NCBI GenBank assembly: GCA_035291705.1
Contig: DATDRM010000357.1
Span: forward strand, 1 to 5,323
From: DATDRM01 sp035291705
Lineage (GTDB): Bacteria > Chloroflexota > Anaerolineae > Anaerolineales > UBA4823
Direction: 5' to 3'
DNA length: 5,323 bases
Shown here in pieces: positions 1 through 5,323 of the stretch; within the stretch, counting starts at the first letter, position 1; every line of letters begins with the position of its first letter. The notes beneath the pieces are model-generated. The model made no database searches. It worked only from the letters and a program-made list of their open reading frames with translations, and was not told where the DNA came from. The position numbers and the translations under genes were made by a program.

Positions 1-70
1 TGGAATATCTTGCTGCTCCATTTTACCAAAATACTGTGTTGCTGGCTGTATTGTAAGAATTGCGCCCAGA

Positions 71-685
71 TCAGTTGATGGGGGTGGAATTTACCTCCAA
101 TCCCAATGAGCGGTGCAACCCCAGCGCAGTTAAACGCAATAACTGCACCGCCATGTACTCGGCCGGATAAGGTCGATCGTTTTGTAACCACCAGATAATG
201 ACGCCGAGAAAGGCGGAACCGATGAAATTGATGGCGATATCACGCGGGACAATTACTTTTTCGTCGTCCGGCTGTAAGGCAGATAACCACTTCAGGCCTA
301 ATTCCTCGACATAAGCGCGCACCCGGCCAGCAAAAGCGGGCACATTCTCTTCAGCAAGCATGACCCGGAAGAAATCGGCGTGCTCGGCAATGCGATTGAA
401 GACGCGCTCGATGGAGGCAGGGGCTGAAGCGAGATCCGGCAAGCCATCCTCCGGCGGCAGAGGCGTGGCGTGAGCGATTAACTCCTCGAAGGCATCCATC
501 AATAGTTCCGTCTTATCCTGATAATGCAAATAGAAGGTGGCGCGGTTGAGCGTGGCGCGGTCGGCGATATCCTGCACCGAGATGGCGCCGAAGCCTTTCT
601 CAGGGATTAAGGAGATCACCGCAGCGCGCAGCAGCTGGCGGGAGCGGATCACGCGCGGATCGGATTTTCTCTCATTCTTCGACAT
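71..685 (-). CDS. TetR/AcrR family transcriptional regulator, probable repressor of the divergent ABC operon
   Basis: This 204-residue protein has the length and layout of a TetR-family one-domain-plus-ligand-domain repressor. Residues about 13-65 form the DNA-binding domain. The helix-turn-helix is at about 36-55, with the family pattern ISVQDIADRA followed by the recognition segment LNRATFYLHY and then KTELL. The remainder is a helical ligand-binding and dimerisation domain; the segment near residues 153-167 (FIGSAFLGVIIWWL) resembles the conserved core of the TetR_C_8-type C-terminal domain, judged from memory. The ATG at 685 is preceded by GAAAGG (complement of 692-697) at 6-base spacing, which supports this start. 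The gene is divergent from the transporter operon, the usual arrangement for a local repressor that senses a transported compound and also controls itself. The operator and ligand are inferred, not shown. Family assignment is secure; the target is likely but unproven. Confidence 0.93.
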   Translation of the reverse strand: MSKNERKSDPRVIRSRQLLRAAVISLIPEKGFGAISVQDIADRATLNRATFYLHYQDKTELLMDAFEELIAHATPLPPEDGLPDLASAPASIERVFNRIAEHADFFRVMLAEENVPAFAGRVRAYVEELGLKWLSALQPDDEKVIVPRDIAINFIGSAFLGVIIWWLQNDRPYPAEYMAVQLLRLTALGLHRSLGLEVNSTPIN

Positions 686-715
686 TTAACGCCTTTCTGT
701 TGGATAAGCGACATG

Positions 716-737
716 CTAATGATTTTCTAATGATTTT
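716..737. repeat. Tandem 11-bp direct repeat in the divergent intergenic region
   Basis: CTAATGATTTT occurs twice back to back with no mismatch (716-726 and 727-737). The unit is about one helical turn, so a protein bound to each copy would sit on the same DNA face. It lies between the divergent repressor and transporter genes and abuts the candidate repressor-gene promoter at 738-767, so it may be a regulatory protein site. TetR operators are normally palindromic, so this may serve another factor or be a chance duplication in AT-rich DNA. Confidence 0.5.
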
Positions 738-767
738 ACTACATTTGGTGTACATATTTTGTGTTAA
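738..767 (-). promoter_or_regulatory. Candidate sigma-70-type promoter of the TetR-family gene
   Basis: Read on the minus strand there is a -35-like TTAACA (complement of 762-767, five of six matches to TTGACA). After an 18-base spacer comes a -10-like TGTAGT (complement of 738-743, four of six matches to TATAAT). Transcription would begin shortly downstream, over the tandem repeat, and run into the repressor gene at 685. The -10 box is weak and the region is AT-rich, so this is only a candidate. I found no convincing plus-strand promoter for the operon, although it must lie in or near the same stretch. Confidence 0.3.
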
Positions 768-780
768 GCTGTCCCCCGCT

Positions 781-803
781 TCGATAGACTTTTGATCTAT
801 CGA
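781..803. promoter_or_regulatory. Perfect inverted repeat in the operon leader, candidate operator or mRNA hairpin
   Basis: The arms TCGATAGA (781-788) and TCTATCGA (796-803) are exact reverse complements around a 7-base loop (789-795). If one G (804) bulges out, three more pairs form between GCT (778-780) and AGC (805-807), giving 11 pairs. It lies upstream of the first ATPase and about 20 bases before its strong ribosome binding site. As DNA it could be the palindromic operator of the divergent TetR-type protein; as RNA it could shape the leader of the operon message. There is no T-tract after it, so it does not look like an intrinsic terminator. Its loop contains the TTG at 792, which makes that codon an unlikely start. 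Confidence 0.55.
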
Positions 804-822
804 GAGCTGCAGAGGAATGTTT

Positions 823-829
823 GGGGAGG
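823..829 (+). promoter_or_regulatory. Strong Shine-Dalgarno sequence before the first ATPase gene
   Basis: GGGGAGG is a near-ideal ribosome binding site. Seven bases after it, in the ATPase frame, is ATA (837-839), not ATG, GTG or TTG. The next conventional in-frame start is GTG at 849, which is 19 bases away and too far for normal use of this site. A 12-codon reading frame starting with ATG at 817 runs through it and stops at 853-855. This site is the main clue to the real start of the ATPase but leaves it unresolved. Confidence 0.5.
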
Positions 830-848
830 TGTTTCAATATTATTCAAG

Positions 849-1616
849 GTGGTAAATAATTTTGAAGTTGAAGAAAACCAAGAAACGAAATATACCGATA
901 GCCGCGCGCCTCGCAAGGGACAATCCCATTCACAAGGGGATGGTCACCTGATCGAGCTGCGCGACCTGGTCAAGGTATACAAAACCCCGGCTGGCGACTT
1001 CCCTGCCCTGAACGGCATCAACCTGAAGGTGGGGCGGGGCGAATTCCTGGCCGTGTTAGGCAAGTCGGGAGCCGGCAAATCCACATTGATCAATATGATC
1101 ACCTGCATCGATAGCCCGACCTCCGGGGAGGTGATCGTCAACGGTGCTGCGGTGCACAAGTTAAACGAAGACCAGAAAGCCCGCTGGCGAGGTGAGAACC
1201 TGGGGGTGGTTTTCCAGTTTTTCCAGCTGCTGCCCTCATTGAACCTGATCGAGAACGTCACCATCCCGATGGATTTCCGCAATACATACCCGCTGGGCGA
1301 GCGCAAGGAACGCGCCCTTCACCTGCTTGAACAGGTGGGGATCGCCGAACATGCCTACAAAACCCCGGCCAAGATCTCGGGTGGCCAGCAGCAACGCGTG
1401 GCGATCGCGCGGGCGCTGGCCAATGACCCCCCCTTGGTCGTCGCCGATGAACCGACGGGCAACCTCGACTCACGCACTGCGGGAGAAATCTTCGACCTGT
1501 TTTCCGCCCTGGTCGACCAGGGAACGACGGTGCTGGTGGTATCCCACGATAAAGAGGTGGCTAATCGGGCCACCCGTATGGTTGAAATTACAGATGGGGA
1601 AATAAAAACGCATTAA
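849..1616 (+). CDS. ABC transporter ATP-binding protein, LolD/MacB/FtsE-like (first ATPase of the operon)
   Basis: This is a nucleotide-binding subunit that hydrolyses ATP on the cytoplasmic side to power the adjacent FtsX-type permease. From the GTG at 849 it has 255 residues. It shows Walker A GKSGAGKST (71-79), Q-loop glutamine 123, signature ISGGQQQR (176-183), Walker B LVVADE with catalytic glutamate 201, D-loop GNLD (204-207) and switch histidine 233; all are intact. The conserved fold begins near LIEL at residue 34, after a polar tail encoded by AT-richer DNA. The start is uncertain: there is no in-frame ATG before the Walker A motif. Options are TTG 792 (in a hairpin loop, no ribosome binding site), ATA 837 (ideal Shine-Dalgarno spacing but a very rare start) and GTG 849 (chosen). 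The stop TAA overlaps the permease ATG by one base. The family call is very secure; the substrate is unknown. Confidence 0.94.
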   Translation: MVNNFEVEENQETKYTDSRAPRKGQSHSQGDGHLIELRDLVKVYKTPAGDFPALNGINLKVGRGEFLAVLGKSGAGKSTLINMITCIDSPTSGEVIVNGAAVHKLNEDQKARWRGENLGVVFQFFQLLPSLNLIENVTIPMDFRNTYPLGERKERALHLLEQVGIAEHAYKTPAKISGGQQQRVAIARALANDPPLVVADEPTGNLDSRTAGEIFDLFSALVDQGTTVLVVSHDKEVANRATRMVEITDGEIKTH

Positions 1617-4024
1617 TGGCTTTGCACACGCGCTGGTCTAAGATATTCAAAGATATGTGGAGCTACCGTTCCCGGTCGCTGCTGGTGATCTTTTCGATCG
1701 CCATCGGTGTGGCTGCGGTCGGTATGATCAACAACGCCGGGCGCATCATCCAACGTGACCTGTATGGGACATTCACGGCGGGCAACCCGGCAGTCCTGGA
1801 GATATATGTCTCTCCATTCCAAAAGGACCTGGCAAAAGCCGTCCAGGGGATGCGTGAAATCGAATCTGCCCAGGCGCGGCGGGTCGAGAGCGCGTCCGTG
1901 TTGGGAAGAAAAGACCATTGGGAGGACGTTGGTTTAAACGTCTTGCCCGATTTCAACGCTGTGCATGTCAACCAGTATAACCTGCAGAACGGGGTGTCAG
2001 TGCCGGGGACGCGGGAGATATTGCTCGAACGGCAGTCGGCAGATAAATTAGGCCTGGCCGTGGGGGACGAGGTCACCATCGAGATGGCAGACGAGCGCCG
2101 CTATACCTTGACCGTAGCCGGGATCGTGCATGACGTCTACGTGATGCCTTTCGCCCTGCTAGGTGAAGCGACCGGTTATATCAGCATGGATACGCTCGAA
2201 TGGCTGGGCGAAGCTCCTTATTTCAACCGGCTGGATATCGTCGTGACCGGGAATAAATTCGACAAAGATCATGTCTTGACGGTAGGTAACCTGGCGCGTG
2301 ACCGTGTCATCGAACCGTCCGGATACAAGGTTTTCAGGATCGGGATTCCCGGCATTGGTTCGGACCCCGGCGAGCATTGGGCGCAGAGTCAAATCAAGGG
2401 ATTCCTGCTGATCCTGCAGATCATGGGCATCCTGGCGATCTTTTTGAGCGGCGGCCTGGTGATCAACACGGTATCGGCGATTCTCGCCCAACAGATCAAG
2501 CAGATCGGCATCATGCGCTCCGTTGGGGCAGTCCGCCACCAAATCAGCGGGATGTACCTGATCAACGTGCTGGTATTCAGCGCCCTGGGGCTGCTGATCG
2601 CCATCCCGCTCGGGCTACTCGGCTCCTGGGGACTGGTAAACTTCGCCGCCAATTTCTTGAACTTCGACGTGGGTCAGATCGACCTGTCCTTAAAGGTTCT
2701 CTCGCTCCAGTTAGCCCTTGGGCTGCTCATGCCGGTCGGGGTGGTGCTCATCCCGGTCTTCGCCGGGACGCGTATCTCGGTCTACAATGCTATTTACCAG
2801 AACGGCCTGGGGGGTGAGAAGGAAGGCGGGTGGATCGAAGAGCTGCTGAGTAAATTTCGCAACCTGAGCCCCCCCGTGATGCTCTCTCTGCGGAATACCT
2901 TCCGAAAGAAAGCGCGCCTGGCTTTCACGATCGTTACGCTGACATTGGCCGGAGCGATGTTCATCGCGGTGTTCAGCACGCGAGCCTCGCTCACCAAGCA
3001 AATCAACGACATCGGGCGCTACATCGCCTACGACGCCGCGTTGAGCATCCCGGGTGGAGCCAACAAGCGCACGGTCGAGCGGGAAGCGCTCCGCATCCCT
3101 GGTGTTAGCCTGGCCGAAGGTTGGGCCAATGCCGTGGCTGTCATCGAGCGGGTGGATGGCAGCCAAAGCGCGGAAGTCGATTTAGTCGGATTGCCAGGCG
3201 ATACAGCCACAATCGATCCTTTACTCCTGGATGGGACCTGGCTGATAGCTGGCCAGCCACAGCAGGTGGTGGTGAACGACGACCTGCTGGACGAGGAAGC
3301 CGATATCCGAGTCGGCAGTGAGATCGTGCTAAAGGTTGGCGAGAGCAAGCGAACCTACCAAGTGGTGGGTGTCCTTTCCAAGCACCTGTCCGGCCCGCGT
3401 ATCTACATGGACTATAACGCTTTCGGGAAGCTGACCGGCAGACAGAACCAGGTAGATGTGGTGCGCGTGCTGGCCAATCCCGGATCCACCAGCAGCTCAG
3501 CGCAGCAAGAATTGATCGCCCAGCAACTCGAAGAACGCTTCCAGAACGCGAAGTTAAGCACCAGCGCTGCCAGCACGCGACATGCGTTTTTCGAGAAATT
3601 CACCGATGTCTTCGATATTATTTTGATCGTGCTACTGATCATGGCGGTCGTGTTAGCCATCGTCGGCGGATTGGGCTTGACCGGGACGATGGGTATGAAC
3701 GTCTTTGAGCGGACGCGGGAGATCGGTGTGTTGCGCGCCGTGGGCGCTTCCAACCTGGCTGTGCGATCTGTGGTTGTGGTTGAAGGTGTGGTGGTCGCCC
3801 TGATCAGCTGGGCTTTGGGCGCCTTTCTTTCGGGTCCATCGGGGAGAGCGTTAGCCGGGGCGGTGATTAACGCGGTTTTGAAAGCCGACTTGAGCTACAA
3901 GTATTCGGTAAGCGGGCTTTTCATCTGGCTGGGGATTGTGGTGCTGATCGGCGTCCTCTCCAGCCTCGTCCCAGCGCAGAACGCAGCCCGCCTGCGCGTG
4001 CGTGAGGTGTTGGATTATGAATAG
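1616..4024 (+). CDS. ABC transporter permease with two fused FtsX/MacB-type units
   Basis: This 802-residue integral membrane protein is the transport or mechanotransmission part of the system. I predict eight membrane helices: about 21-38, 262-288, 315-342, 361-383, 434-455, 664-688, 716-740 and 766-785. They form two repeated FtsX units. Each has one helix, a large extracytoplasmic domain of the MacB periplasmic-core type (about 40-260 and 456-663), then three helices. The family's cytoplasmic coupling motif after the second helix of each unit is present twice: QIGIMRSVGA (296-305) and REIGVLRAVGA (701-711). The C-terminus PAQNAARLRVREVLDYE is also typical. No ATPase domain is fused to it, unlike MacB. 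The start is the ATG in TAATG at the end of the upstream ATPase gene; the nearest purine-rich run (GGGGA, 1596-1600) is 15 bases away, so translation probably depends on coupling. The family is secure; the exported or extracted substrate cannot be told from sequence. Confidence 0.95.
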   Translation: MALHTRWSKIFKDMWSYRSRSLLVIFSIAIGVAAVGMINNAGRIIQRDLYGTFTAGNPAVLEIYVSPFQKDLAKAVQGMREIESAQARRVESASVLGRKDHWEDVGLNVLPDFNAVHVNQYNLQNGVSVPGTREILLERQSADKLGLAVGDEVTIEMADERRYTLTVAGIVHDVYVMPFALLGEATGYISMDTLEWLGEAPYFNRLDIVVTGNKFDKDHVLTVGNLARDRVIEPSGYKVFRIGIPGIGSDPGEHWAQSQIKGFLLILQIMGILAIFLSGGLVINTVSAILAQQIKQIGIMRSVGAVRHQISGMYLINVLVFSALGLLIAIPLGLLGSWGLVNFAANFLNFDVGQIDLSLKVLSLQLALGLLMPVGVVLIPVFAGTRISVYNAIYQNGLGGEKEGGWIEELLSKFRNLSPPVMLSLRNTFRKKARLAFTIVTLTLAGAMFIAVFSTRASLTKQINDIGRYIAYDAALSIPGGANKRTVEREALRIPGVSLAEGWANAVAVIERVDGSQSAEVDLVGLPGDTATIDPLLLDGTWLIAGQPQQVVVNDDLLDEEADIRVGSEIVLKVGESKRTYQVVGVLSKHLSGPRIYMDYNAFGKLTGRQNQVDVVRVLANPGSTSSSAQQELIAQQLEERFQNAKLSTSAASTRHAFFEKFTDVFDIILIVLLIMAVVLAIVGGLGLTGTMGMNVFERTREIGVLRAVGASNLAVRSVVVVEGVVVALISWALGAFLSGPSGRALAGAVINAVLKADLSYKYSVSGLFIWLGIVVLIGVLSSLVPAQNAARLRVREVLDYE
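4004..4009 (+). promoter_or_regulatory. Ribosome binding site that fixes the start of the second ATPase
   Basis: GAGGTG lies inside the end of the permease gene, seven bases before the ATG at 4017. This favours ATG 4017 over the in-frame GTG at 4002, which would place the ribosome binding site inside the gene. Confidence 0.6.
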
Positions 4025-4754
4025 TATATTGTGGGATGATCATGGGCACAAGCCAAATGGGAACGGGAAATCAAACGGGAATACTTCCCTGATTGAACTG
4101 CGCCGGGTGGGTAAGACATACCAGACGTCAGCCGGAAGGTTCGACGCGCTGAAGGGTGTAAGCCTGGAAATCAAGCAGGGAGAATTTGTTTCGATCATTG
4201 GCAAGTCGGGCAGCGGTAAAACAACCCTGATCAACCTGATCACTGGCATCGATGACCCGACCGAGGGCGAAATCTTCATCGGCGATACCCCAGTCCACAA
4301 GCTGAATGAGGGGCAGATGGCAGCCTGGCGCGGTTTGAATATCGGGATCGTCTTTCAATTCTTCCAGCTGCTCCCTACCCTGACCGTGTTGGAGAACGTT
4401 ATGCTGCCGATGGGACTGTGCAACCTGTACACGCGGGCAGGGCGCTACGAACGAGCCAGGCACCTTTTAGAGCTGGTAGATCTGGCCGAGCAGGCCGACA
4501 AGTTGCCGAACAAGCTCTCCGGGGGGCAACAGCAGCGCGCCGCCATCGCGCGGGCGCTGGCCAATGACCCACCGATCATTGCCACCGACGAGCCGACCGG
4601 CAATCTCGACTCGCGTTCTGCAGAAGCAGTGATGAAGTTGTTCGAGGATTTAGTTGCCCAGGGGAAAACGATCCTGATGGTCACCCACGATGGAGATTTA
4701 GCGAAACGGGCCAAACGCACTATTGCTCTAGCAGACGGGGTGATCGTTAATTAG
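4017..4754 (+). CDS. ABC transporter ATP-binding protein, LolD/MacB/FtsE-like (second ATPase of the operon)
   Basis: This 245-residue nucleotide-binding subunit is paralogous to the first ATPase of the operon: 128 of 219 ungapped positions are identical by manual count. It has Walker A GKSGSGKTT (62-70), Q-loop glutamine 114, signature LSGGQQQR (167-174), Walker B IIATDE with catalytic glutamate 192, D-loop GNLD (195-198) and switch histidine 224, so it should be a working ATPase. A short polar, Asn/Gly-rich tail (about 9-24, including NGNGKSNGN) precedes the conserved fold at LIEL (25-28). ATG 4017 overlaps the permease stop by eight bases (ATGAATAG) and has a well-placed GAGGTG upstream, implying coupled translation. 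It could pair with the first ATPase as a heterodimer on the permease, or form an alternative homodimer; the sequence does not decide. The family is secure, the substrate unknown. Confidence 0.95.
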   Translation: MNSILWDDHGHKPNGNGKSNGNTSLIELRRVGKTYQTSAGRFDALKGVSLEIKQGEFVSIIGKSGSGKTTLINLITGIDDPTEGEIFIGDTPVHKLNEGQMAAWRGLNIGIVFQFFQLLPTLTVLENVMLPMGLCNLYTRAGRYERARHLLELVDLAEQADKLPNKLSGGQQQRAAIARALANDPPIIATDEPTGNLDSRSAEAVMKLFEDLVAQGKTILMVTHDGDLAKRAKRTIALADGVIVN

Positions 4755-4763
4755 CGTGTGCCA

Positions 4764-4790
4764 AATCTGAGAATACCTACGCTCAGGATT
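4764..4790. terminator. Weak hairpin between convergent genes, possible terminator
   Basis: CTGAG (4767-4771) pairs with CTCAG (4782-4786) around a 10-base loop, and AAT (4764-4766) pairs with ATT (4788-4790) with one bulged G. It sits in the short space between the end of the operon (4754) and the end of the convergent gene, overlapping the latter's last codons. No T-tract follows on the plus strand, so it is not a classical intrinsic terminator; it may merely slow polymerase or protect message ends. Confidence 0.25.
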
Positions 4791-5301
4791 CCCCGACGAC
4801 CTTTTCAGCCTGGATGATCCAACCCTGCAGCTCGAGCCAGATCGACTTCAACTCCTGCTCTACTTCAGTCCTTATCTGGCGCGCTTTGAAGCCCGTGGCT
4901 TCCAACGCCTGGTAGTAATAAATCTGGCCTTGATCTGCAAATGGCCCCGAAGCATGGCAACGGATCAAGAAGCGAACGGTCATATTGCGAAGTCGATAAA
5001 TGTTACTGGAAGCCCTGTCAAAGCGCTGGGCAAGGTCCAGGTCCCAGCGGCGCAGGGAACCGCGCGCATTTGATATATAGCCTGCTAGAGCGAAGAGCTG
5101 CCGGTCCGTTTTATCCAGCACCAACCCGATCTCCGATGCGCAGATCTTCTGATCATAAAGGGCGTCTCCGAGCAGGTCTGACACGCCGTGCGAGGTCTCA
5201 TACCAGGCGAAGATATTTTTCAAGAAGCTCTGCGCCTGTCGTTTTTCTCTCCATTCAGCCAGCCATGTCAACATAGCGAATCTTATTAATCCTTTTCCCA
5301 T
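4783..5301 (-). CDS. Hypothetical protein, convergent with the transporter operon; start may lie beyond the window
   Basis: I do not recognise this protein. From the ATG at 5301 it has 172 residues, with no signal peptide and no clear membrane span. It looks mostly helical, with charged segments and six tryptophans (13, 18, 33, 86, 155, 161). A tyrosine run (YYY, 128-130) and an acidic amphipathic C-terminal helix (about 140-167) stand out; I see no catalytic motif. No in-frame stop occurs between 5301 and the window end, so the true start may be further upstream and this may be a partial gene. Another in-frame ATG (residue 10, 5274) is possible. Neither ATG has a convincing ribosome binding site at normal spacing. 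It ends 28 bases after the operon stop and points towards it, so it is probably not functionally linked to the transporter. Its protein-like composition, unlike the Arg/Pro/Ser-rich frame opposite it, supports it being real. Confidence 0.65.
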   Translation of the reverse strand: MGKGLIRFAMLTWLAEWREKRQAQSFLKNIFAWYETSHGVSDLLGDALYDQKICASEIGLVLDKTDRQLFALAGYISNARGSLRRWDLDLAQRFDRASSNIYRLRNMTVRFLIRCHASGPFADQGQIYYYQALEATGFKARQIRTEVEQELKSIWLELQGWIIQAEKVVGES

Positions 5302-5323
5302 CCGATATAGGGGATTTATTATA

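Noticed and set aside
20..32. Small inverted repeat ATTTT-ACC-AAAAT downstream of the repressor gene
   Set aside because: Five A/T pairs around a three-base loop without a GC stem is too weak to call a terminator and easily arises by chance.
792..848. N-terminal extension of the first ATPase from TTG 792
   Set aside because: The TTG lies in the loop of a perfect inverted repeat, has no ribosome binding site, and the extra residues precede any conserved ATPase sequence; a strong Shine-Dalgarno sits downstream of it.
1663..3753. Several long antisense reading frames opposite the permease (for example 1663-2079, 2711-3166, 3412-3753)
   Set aside because: They are opposite a clearly recognisable permease, lack recognisable domains, and their composition is that of complementary-strand shadows in GC-rich coding DNA.
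4002..4016. GTG 4002 as start of the second ATPase
   Set aside because: ATG 4017 has a GAGGTG site at 7-base spacing and gives a normal overlapping stop-start junction; GTG 4002 would overlap that binding site.
1616..4754. Assignment to MacB or LolCDE by name
   Set aside because: The ATPase is not fused to the permease as in MacB, the two permease halves are fused unlike LolC and LolE, and there are two ATPase genes; only the superfamily is supported.
4941..5276. 111-residue plus-strand reading frame opposite the hypothetical gene
   Set aside because: It is rich in Arg, Ser and Pro with no domain-like pattern, whereas the minus-strand frame has a balanced, helical protein composition.
5318..5323. 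TATAAT on the minus strand at the right edge, as a -10 box for the hypothetical gene
   Set aside because: Any -35 box would be outside the window, and the gene frame is still open through this sequence, so it may be coding.

Overview
The window holds a compact transporter locus: a divergently transcribed TetR/AcrR-type repressor gene (71-685, minus), a tightly packed plus-strand operon encoding ATPase, FtsX/MacB-type permease and a second ATPase (about 849-4754), and a convergent gene of unknown function at the right edge (4783-5301, minus, possibly continuing past the window). No tRNA, rRNA, CRISPR array, transposase or insertion-sequence end was seen. The first 70 bases, downstream of the repressor gene, contain nothing I can assign.

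The coding sequence is moderately GC-rich and the gene layout is typical of bacteria. The style of the proteins (paired LolD/MacB-like ATPases around a fused double FtsX permease with a divergent TetR regulator) reminds me of Chloroflexota, especially Anaerolineae. This is a low-confidence impression without a marker gene or a database search.

The operon genes probably make one membrane machine. The permease has eight predicted membrane helices, arranged as two FtsX units of four, each with a large outer domain between its first and second helix. It therefore looks like a complete two-half transporter in one chain, which needs two nucleotide-binding subunits. Two different but related ATPases flank it; over 219 ungapped positions I count 128 identities (about 58%). 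Both keep every catalytic motif. Either they form a heterodimer on the permease or one replaces the other under different conditions. The permease start overlaps the upstream stop by one base (TAATG), and the second ATPase start overlaps the permease stop by 8 bases (ATGAATAG), so translation is probably coupled. The substrate cannot be read from the sequence; drug or peptide efflux and lipid or lipoprotein handling are the usual options for this family.

The stretch between the repressor and the operon is the most structured non-coding part. It has a perfect tandem 11-bp repeat (716-737), a candidate repressor-gene promoter (738-767) and a perfect 8-bp inverted repeat with a 7-base loop (781-803). 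After these come a strong Shine-Dalgarno sequence (823-829) and a start region for the first ATPase with no in-frame ATG. These are the best candidates for regulation by the TetR protein and for an unusual translation start.
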